Positions 58,509 through 64,000 of a stretch of 64,000 bases of DNA are shown one piece after another. The notes below the pieces were generated by a model. It made no database searches. It was given only the letters and a program-made list of their open reading frames with translations, and was not told the origin of the DNA. Position numbers and translations under genes: made by a program. This stretch comes from Pezizomycotina sp. ARF18 (Eukaryota; Ascomycota): positions 62,001-126,000 of the forward strand of contig AZLU01000100.1 in the NCBI GenBank assembly GCA_002224055.1, written 5' to 3'. Positions within the stretch are counted from its first letter, which is position 1. Each line of letters starts with the position of its first letter.

Positions 58509-59774
58509 TCAAGCATGCATGTCTTCAAGCTTCAAGAGCTCATCCACGCTATCCCTAATTGTATCCTCCCAGCCCCTATACCTCAATTCTAGTGCTATCT
58601 CCGCATCCCCATCATCTACGTATGCCTTGATAATATCTCCTTCAGTTTCCGTCGGTAGCTTATTCACCAACTCCGGAAACTTCTCGCGGATAGTATCAAC
58701 AACCCTTGTGCTAGAGTAGTACCGACTCCCTAAAACGAATCTCTTATTCGCTGCGGCGGGCGACGTAAGGGCGTATACGTGTGCATTAGCAAGATCGCGG
58801 ACGTCAATGTAGGCGGATAAGTACGTTTTCGGTATTTTCTTCCCCGCAAGTTTACCAGAGAAGAGCTCGTAGAGCATGTCCGTCGTCATGTTTATCTTGG
58901 AGAGGGAGGAGATGGGTTGGATGGCGGGACCGAAGACCATTGTACTATTTTTTTCGGCTTAGCGCATGTTCCAATGATATTAGTTCAGTTATGCCTCAAG
59001 CTATATGTGCATACGGATTTATAACACTGATAGAGAAATACGGCTTTTGCTCTTTGACAAAGTCCCACACGGCGACTTCAGAGAATTTTTTAGCAGCATG
59101 ATGGCGGAGGAACGGCGAATTGGAATCGCGAGCTTCTTGCATTGTGATCTATTTCAGGATTAGTCACGAATTCGGTTGACTATACAGATGGGATGGAGAA
59201 CTCACAGGGTTCCACTCGTTAGCATTAATCGGCTTCTCCTCGGTGCCAAACCAGTCCCAAGCCTCAGGTTCGATATACTCCCGTAATAGAGATGTGTTTC
59301 ACGGACTTCCCATGCCTCTGCGCTGCCCTGAGAACTTCAAGGACACTTCACGCCGTGTTAGTATAGAAATCTTGCTCCTAGAACAAACATAATGATGGTA
59401 TCATGTGTAGGGAATGGACATTACCCATCGATGCCCGGCTTCATCCAGTCCTTTTCAAAATCCCTCCGCCACCATCTGGAAACGTACCGTCCGGCATCGG
59501 CGCGGCCGGATGTAGCACATACTCAATGTCGCCAAAATCGCCGGGATGCTGAAATATATCGTCCCAAGCTCCCTCCGCCGCGATGTCGGCTACGATGATG
59601 AACCTGACGCGCGAGCGTAGAGAAGTTCCTCCGTGTTTCGAGGATCGTTTAGGATTGCGTCGGCTTTTGACTGAGAACGGACAGTCGCGGTGACGGTGTG
59701 TGATGACGCGAGAGGGTGCGAAGGAGGTGCGAGGCGATAAAGCCGTTCGCACCGATGAGGAGGGCGTGCGGCAT
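58509..59774 (-). CDS. Extended SDR, ketone/aldehyde reductase type
   Basis: The N-terminus is MPHALLIGANGFIASHLL with the NAD(P)-binding G-x-x-G-F-I motif, then SKADAILNDPRNTEELLYA and FIIVADIAAEGAWDDIFQHP. Three introns with good GT-AG ends lie at 59378-59424, 59149-59205 and 58945-59014. The second exon has RHGKSVKHISITG and EPEAWDWFGTEEKPINANEW, the third NPITMQEARD and HHAAKKFSEVAVWDFVKEQK, and the last MVFGPAIQPISSL, AYIDVRDLANAHVYALTSP and ELLKLEDMHA. The overall pattern is that of GRE2/dihydroflavonol-reductase-like fungal enzymes of about 340 residues. Where these normally have Y-x-x-x-K this copy has H-H-A-A-K, so the catalytic Tyr appears to be His. Two frame changes are needed in the first exon, near 59715 and 59620. 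Confidence 0.8.
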
Positions 59775-60281
59775 GGTGGGGTAGGTGTGGTGAACGTGAA
59801 AGGAGTGTTACTTGAGAGGATAAAATCGTTTGATTTGCTCTTGTTGCATTGACTATGATAATGTTTGAATACTGGTTGGATTCTGTCTTATATCTTAAAA
59901 AAAAAAAACGACAGAGAGAGATAGGCGGTGGTAAAGGTTTATTACATTAGGAGCTTGAATTCGCCATCGTGATAGTTTTTCCAGGAAGCGGTCGGTGCTC
60001 ACGGTCTTCTCCGAGGAGATCCGGCTAGATCGGTTCCAGAATTTCTAAAGATCACGAAACGAATGACAAAGCTGGATGCAGTACAACAGGAATACGCGAG
60101 CAAGCTAGAATACTCGGCCGAAGCAAATCGCTGGGATGATATCATGTTTATTAATTTTACAAATTCATTATTTCGTCAATCCTCGATAAATTACGGTTGT
60201 TTTCGAGTACAGTGTCACTTCCGACTTCGTTCCCTAATAGCTTAAACTTGATTTATGATTCTATTTGTTACGTCGGTGAGA
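59775..60281. other. Intergenic, no gene seen
   Basis: The promoter side of the reductase and the 3' flank of the hydrolase, with a short A run near 59898-59907. A 60-codon plus-strand frame (60063-60245) has no recognisable content. Confidence 0.45.
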
Positions 60282-60830
60282 TTACTGGACAACATCTTGG
60301 AACCACTTGATTGCCTGCTCGTATCCCCTGGCATACTCATTCCTCAGGAACTCGTTATCAAGACCGCCTTCCCACCATCCATCCGTGATGGCATCCCTTG
60401 AAGTGCTCGACTACACTTTTCTCCTTGACTTTCCCTTCCTTCTGCTCCGCGAAGATCTTTCTGTACTCTTCGACCACAGCGCGTCCTCCCGTCGCTGGCG
60501 TAAACAACATGCGGGAGGACAATCTTCTCTGCGTCCTCCTTCTCTAACTTGCCCGGGCACCTGAACTGTCGCATCAAACGGTGTGCCCCCGTTCGACCTT
60601 AGGGCTATTAGCTTGCCTCCCAGCAGTGACCGATGCACCGATTTTCTGAACGGAGGGTATTTCTCCTTAATCGCCTTTGCGGCGCGAGGATGTGCGGGAT
60701 GGCGCTGAGTAAGCAAATCGGTATATCGGTTTCTTTTTTTGGATCGTATAAATCCGTTCGGCTCGGGCAAGAATAAGCTGCTAATGTTGCTCAAGGACTC
60801 CGTTGATAGACGATGTCGACGATGCTGCAT
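60282..60830 (-). pseudogene. Dienelactone hydrolase family, 5'-truncated
   Basis: Reading on the minus strand over three frames: AKAIKEKYPS, IGHCW then GGKLIALRSNGGTPFDATVQ (the nucleophile region G-x-C-W-G-G-K), PGKLEKEDAEKIVLPHVVYA, VVEEYRKIFAEQKEG, and HHGWMVGR then DNEFLRNEYARGYEQAIKWF to the stop at 60282. This order is the C-terminal two thirds of fungal dienelactone-hydrolase-like enzymes (Cys, Asp and His triad; alpha/beta-hydrolase fold). The N-terminal part, which should begin with the M-S-x-x-C-x-x-C-type opening and the P-D-x-F-G strand, is not found upstream, where the sequence becomes AT-rich. It is therefore probably a broken gene, in addition to several single-base frame changes. 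Confidence 0.6.
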
Positions 60831-60904
60831 GAGGTGCGGCGTGGAAAGGGGAGGAATGGGCCTGTGCTCGGGGCGAACTGGTGCCTAAGAAGCCGATATA
60901 TTTT

Positions 60905-61275
60905 GAATAACGATCAATATTCTCCAGTTACGCGATGAGTGGATATTATTATATTTCAATGTGTTAAAATATTAATGAATAATAAACTTATATATTAATG
61001 AAAATAAATTTTTAGCTAATTAAGCTTAATTTTATTATGTAAATTTAAAATTAAATAATACTAGTAATGCTAAATATTATAAAAAATAAATTATAAAGAT
61101 ATTATAATATTAAATATTAATATTAAAAAAAATTCTTTAAAAAATCTATAAATAATAAAAACAATTCATAATTTATTTTAGCTTTTAATTTAGTTTAGCC
61201 TTTGTATATAAATTAGGTAGGCGGCTTAATCTAAATTAGGACTAGTCTTATAAACTATCGTCTCTAATAAAAAAT
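60905..61275. repeat. AT-rich, RIP-like block
   Basis: About 370 bp of almost pure A/T with many TTAATATTA, ATAATA and TAAATTA words, no coding, and sharp borders with normal sequence. Such blocks in Pezizomycotina usually come from repeat-induced point mutation of a transposon copy. The original element can no longer be identified. It adjoins the 5' break of the hydrolase gene. Confidence 0.55.
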
Positions 61276-63343
61276 AACCATGTGTCCTAGCAATTGCCAA
61301 GTAGGTTTAATAGTATCGAAGATTATTAATTCATCTAGCAGGCGTCCATTCTTTCGCAATCTTGTTGCTATTGCGAAGCGGCCATTTGTCTCAATAATTT
61401 TTCCCCCCAGATATCCACCTTTACTAGACTCTTCGCAATACATAGTGAGTATTTCACGGTTCGTAACATGCTTATATTACAGTATAGTAGGGCTATGGAT
61501 AGAGATGATTTGAGTTTGGCTGTTTCTCACCGTTAGGGACAATTCTCTCTCCACTTAGTTAGTTTTGCGGCGATGGTTCCCGGCTCGGTCGGCTTCTGAT
61601 ACTGTCTTTAACCCTTTTCGTTTACAGCCTGTTTCTCTCGTTTATACACCGCTCGAAACAAGCTATTAAATCCTCCTATCAGATAGAAGTTTGAAGGGTG
61701 TTGGAAAAAGAGATGACGATCATATTTCTTGTTCCATGTTTTGTTTTGTTTACTTATCGTAGGGCCTAGGGTGGGGGTTTTTAAAAATGAAAAACGAAAA
61801 GGGTCCGAACCAACCCGTTTCGAGTTTCACCGCTGTGAGAAAAAGTCTGGCCGATTTGCAATTTGCGGGGCTCTAGGCCATCGCTAATCTTAATAGCGAG
61901 GAAATATAAGATATATTTTCTGTCTGAGAAACTAAAGGGGTCTTAATACTTACCAGATAATACCAAAAGCGGAGTGCGCAAATACCGAGCTTTCTAATAA
62001 TCTTAAGATCTTCAGCGAGCAGAAACTCCAGTCAAAAGATCATAAGAGGCTTGAAGGAAAGCAGAATGGGGGCCCGGGCAGGGCTTCAAGTAAACGAATT
62101 CATATGGCGATTCGGAGCCGCCTGGATAGATATACCCTCAATCGTACGTAATTTCCGGAGTTAATCGGATGAAATCCGCATTTTACAGATAGTATAAGTC
62201 GCTCTTATAGAGGATCTATGGCGAAGAATTCAAAGTTATAGCCACTTATTTTCCGGCAGTTCCCTGTCCACCCGGAAACCCAGTCCCCCACTAAATATCG
62301 AACTTCTAACAAGGAAGATCCTCGATCAGTAGTGACGGAGACTAATGTTGAAAAATAAGTCCCGGAGATGACTAGTCTCACTTATACATTGTTGAAGAGG
62401 CGCACGGATTCAGCTGCCATTTCACTTCTCCAGATGTTTTAGAGTATCGAGAGCCAGCTACCGTATGCCGCAATTGAGAGGCGGTGATAGTCTGCGATAG
62501 GTTAGTTGCGAAGGCGCATCTCAACGAACCTGATTTCATGCGACTCCCGGCGCTTGCTTGCGATGTTCCAAACGTTTATGCTTCTCAAGAGACATTCTTG
62601 GTTTCTAAGCCCTCGGTAACACCATCAGTGGGGCATCTTGCCTGCAATTGGTAAGTAAAATGGCGAAACATCCGTCTGATTCTTGCGAAACAATAATACC
62701 AGGGCTAGTTGGGGGTATACCCTAACCAAAATCGTAAAATATCCATCGGCAAGTTCTGAGACAATTGCGTCTAAACGATTCCTGATGAGGTCCTTCAATC
62801 CCTGTTTGCTTCCTCTAGCCTTTTTCTCGTATGAATTTTGGAGGGAATAGTATGTTATTATTACTGCTACCGTGTTGTCGAATTCTTGCTAGTATTGTTA
62901 TAATCCCCGGCGATCCCCACTCTAATCCAATATATCTGGGACGGGTGGGTCGCTGAGCATTGCCCCGTAAAACGGCCACTCACGACCCAAAACATGAGTC
63001 CCTTAACGATCCCAACAAGCTGGAAACCATCATTTCCGAGATTCAAAGGAAAGAAGAGACAGTGTAAATGAAAGAGCACAAAATTGAACACCACATAGCA
63101 ATAGAGGATATATAGTAAACTGTTTCTCTATTTTAAAATCCTATTTATCTCCTGTACTTTTGCCTAAATATATTCTAACGCATTGTTACTAAATGGATTG
63201 AATCTTATACGCTCTTTTTTTTCTCCTCGGTTGGCGGTTGTTGGTTGTCTTACACACAGACCATATGTTCCCAAATATTACATTCCTTTTGATAATCACC
63301 AATACATAGCAATGCTTCACCAAGCGAAACAGGTCAATTCTAG
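61276..63343. other. Intergenic, no gene seen
   Basis: About 2 kb without a supported coding frame. The last 300 bp, with TTTTTTTTC and short CAA/CAC words, should be the promoter of the RGS gene. No repeats or RNA genes are recognised. Confidence 0.45.
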
Positions 63344-64000
63344 ATGATTGATCTATTCTACTCGCGCCCGTCGAGCGCTGAATCGACAAGCACTCTTTCA
63401 TCTAATTACTCATCCGATAATGAAGCCATCTCGAAGAAGCTCCCGCCGGGCGTGCCGAAGCGACTTTCCTTCGAGAAGATTGTAAATGGCGAAACATGCT
63501 TCGTAAGTTCTCTTATGAGTATCTTTCATCGACCTGTTCGTAGATTAACAAGGTCTCAATTTTGCACAGCCATGCCGCACCATCGACTTCATGGCATACT
63601 GCCACTTCGTCGAGCGGTCCTCCGAGAACCTAAAATTTTACATCTGGTTCCAAGGTTACGTACGGCGCTTCGAGGCTCTCCATGATATAGATCAGCGCCT
63701 GTCGCCTCCATGGACAGATAGCACCGCTGCAACTCTACGTGCCGGCGCCGCCGCGGAGAGTTACGCCTTAAACGCCTCAAATTCCAACAAGGCTGCCGCG
63801 CTGCTCGGCCTAAGTCTGGTCGGCACTGGCCCTCTATCAGAGCGCACGTTGAGATCAAACCGTTTTCAATACAGCCGTTCGCACGGAGGTTAACCACATA
63901 GCCGCGTTGTTCCTGCATGCGAACGCGCCAATGGAATTGAACATCAGCTCGAGGGATCGGAGGACCGTTCTCCACGCGCTAAACGAGACGACGCACCCCT
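63344..64000 (+). CDS. RGS-domain protein, 5' part (runs off window)
   Basis: It begins MIDLFYSRPSSAESTSTLSS, then LPPGVPKRLSFEKIVNGETC. An intron at 63503-63569 (GTAAGT...CACAG) joins this to PCRTIDFMAYCHFVERSSEN and LKFYIWFQGYVRRFEAL, the first helices of a fungal RGS domain. Further on are IKPFSIQPFA and, after a frame change near 63885, HIAALFLHANAPMELNISSR and DRRTVLHALNETTHP, which match the middle of the domain. RGS proteins speed GTP hydrolysis on G-alpha subunits. This layout, with RGS split around a Ser/Ala-rich insert, is widespread in Pezizomycotina, and full-length members usually have C-terminal membrane helices, which lie beyond the window. Confidence 0.8.

Noticed and set aside
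1-64000. tRNA, rRNA, CRISPR, LTR elements, reverse transcriptase or transposase genes
   Set aside because: No T-loop consensus with a matching acceptor stem, no regular spacer array and no recognisable polymerase, integrase or transposase motif was seen by eye.

Overview
This is nuclear DNA of a filamentous ascomycete (Pezizomycotina). The evidence is short GT-AG introns of about 47 to 86 nt with CTAAC-like branch points, pyrimidine-rich leaders before start codons, and the gene types present: HET domain, fungal rhodopsin-domain (SAT4-type) protein, DUF3638/DUF3645 giant protein, F-box proteins, RGS protein, DUF7029-like secreted protein and small secreted cysteine-rich proteins. An AT-rich block that looks like a product of repeat-induced point mutation (RIP) fits as well. 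No rRNA, tRNA, CRISPR array, reverse transcriptase, transposase or viral gene was recognised.

Layout. 0-5 kb: a truncated copy of an F-box gene start, a pair of roughly 115 bp repeats, a small unknown protein and an F-box gene. 5.6-7.2 kb: an MFS/SV2-type transporter. 7.6-10.6 kb: two minus-strand F-box-type genes. 11.4-21.4 kb: a giant minus-strand DUF3638/DUF3645 gene with at least eight introns. 23-36 kb: minus-strand genes for two small secreted cysteine-rich proteins, a larger secreted protein and a rhodopsin-domain membrane protein, separated by long stretches without a clear gene. 37.5-42 kb: an intron-containing gene of unknown function, a cluster of GTGAAG/CTTCAC words, two unknown plus-strand genes and an orphan coding fragment. 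43.9 kb: a compact 94-residue gene. 45.1-55.4 kb: the most striking region. 56-58 kb: a HET-type gene. 58.5-59.8 kb: an extended SDR (reductase) gene. 60.3-60.8 kb: a 5'-truncated dienelactone hydrolase next to an AT-rich block. 63.3-64 kb: the start of an RGS-domain gene.

The main discovery candidate is a tandem family of ten small cysteine-rich genes, all on the plus strand, at 45148, 45823, 46946, 48361, 49415, 50190, 51283, 52180, 54090 and 55176. They share M-C-x(8,9)-C-x-C at the very N-terminus, and most end in C-x-x-C-[QE]-x-x-[YH]-D. They have no signal peptide. Nine of the ten have a TATA-like box 65 to 195 bp before the ATG. One member (52180) carries a long charged, RS-repeat and His/Arg-rich tail. 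The rest of each protein has diverged strongly while the cysteine frame is kept. The array lies directly before a HET-type gene, so a role in a fast-evolving intracellular recognition or effector process is possible, but that is inference.

A technical caution applies to the whole window. Almost every recognisable gene needs one or more single-base frame changes, often in short homopolymers, while splice sites, motifs and codon runs on both sides stay intact. This looks more like uncorrected indels in the assembly than decay of every gene. CDS coordinates below span the whole inferred gene, including introns and such frame changes.
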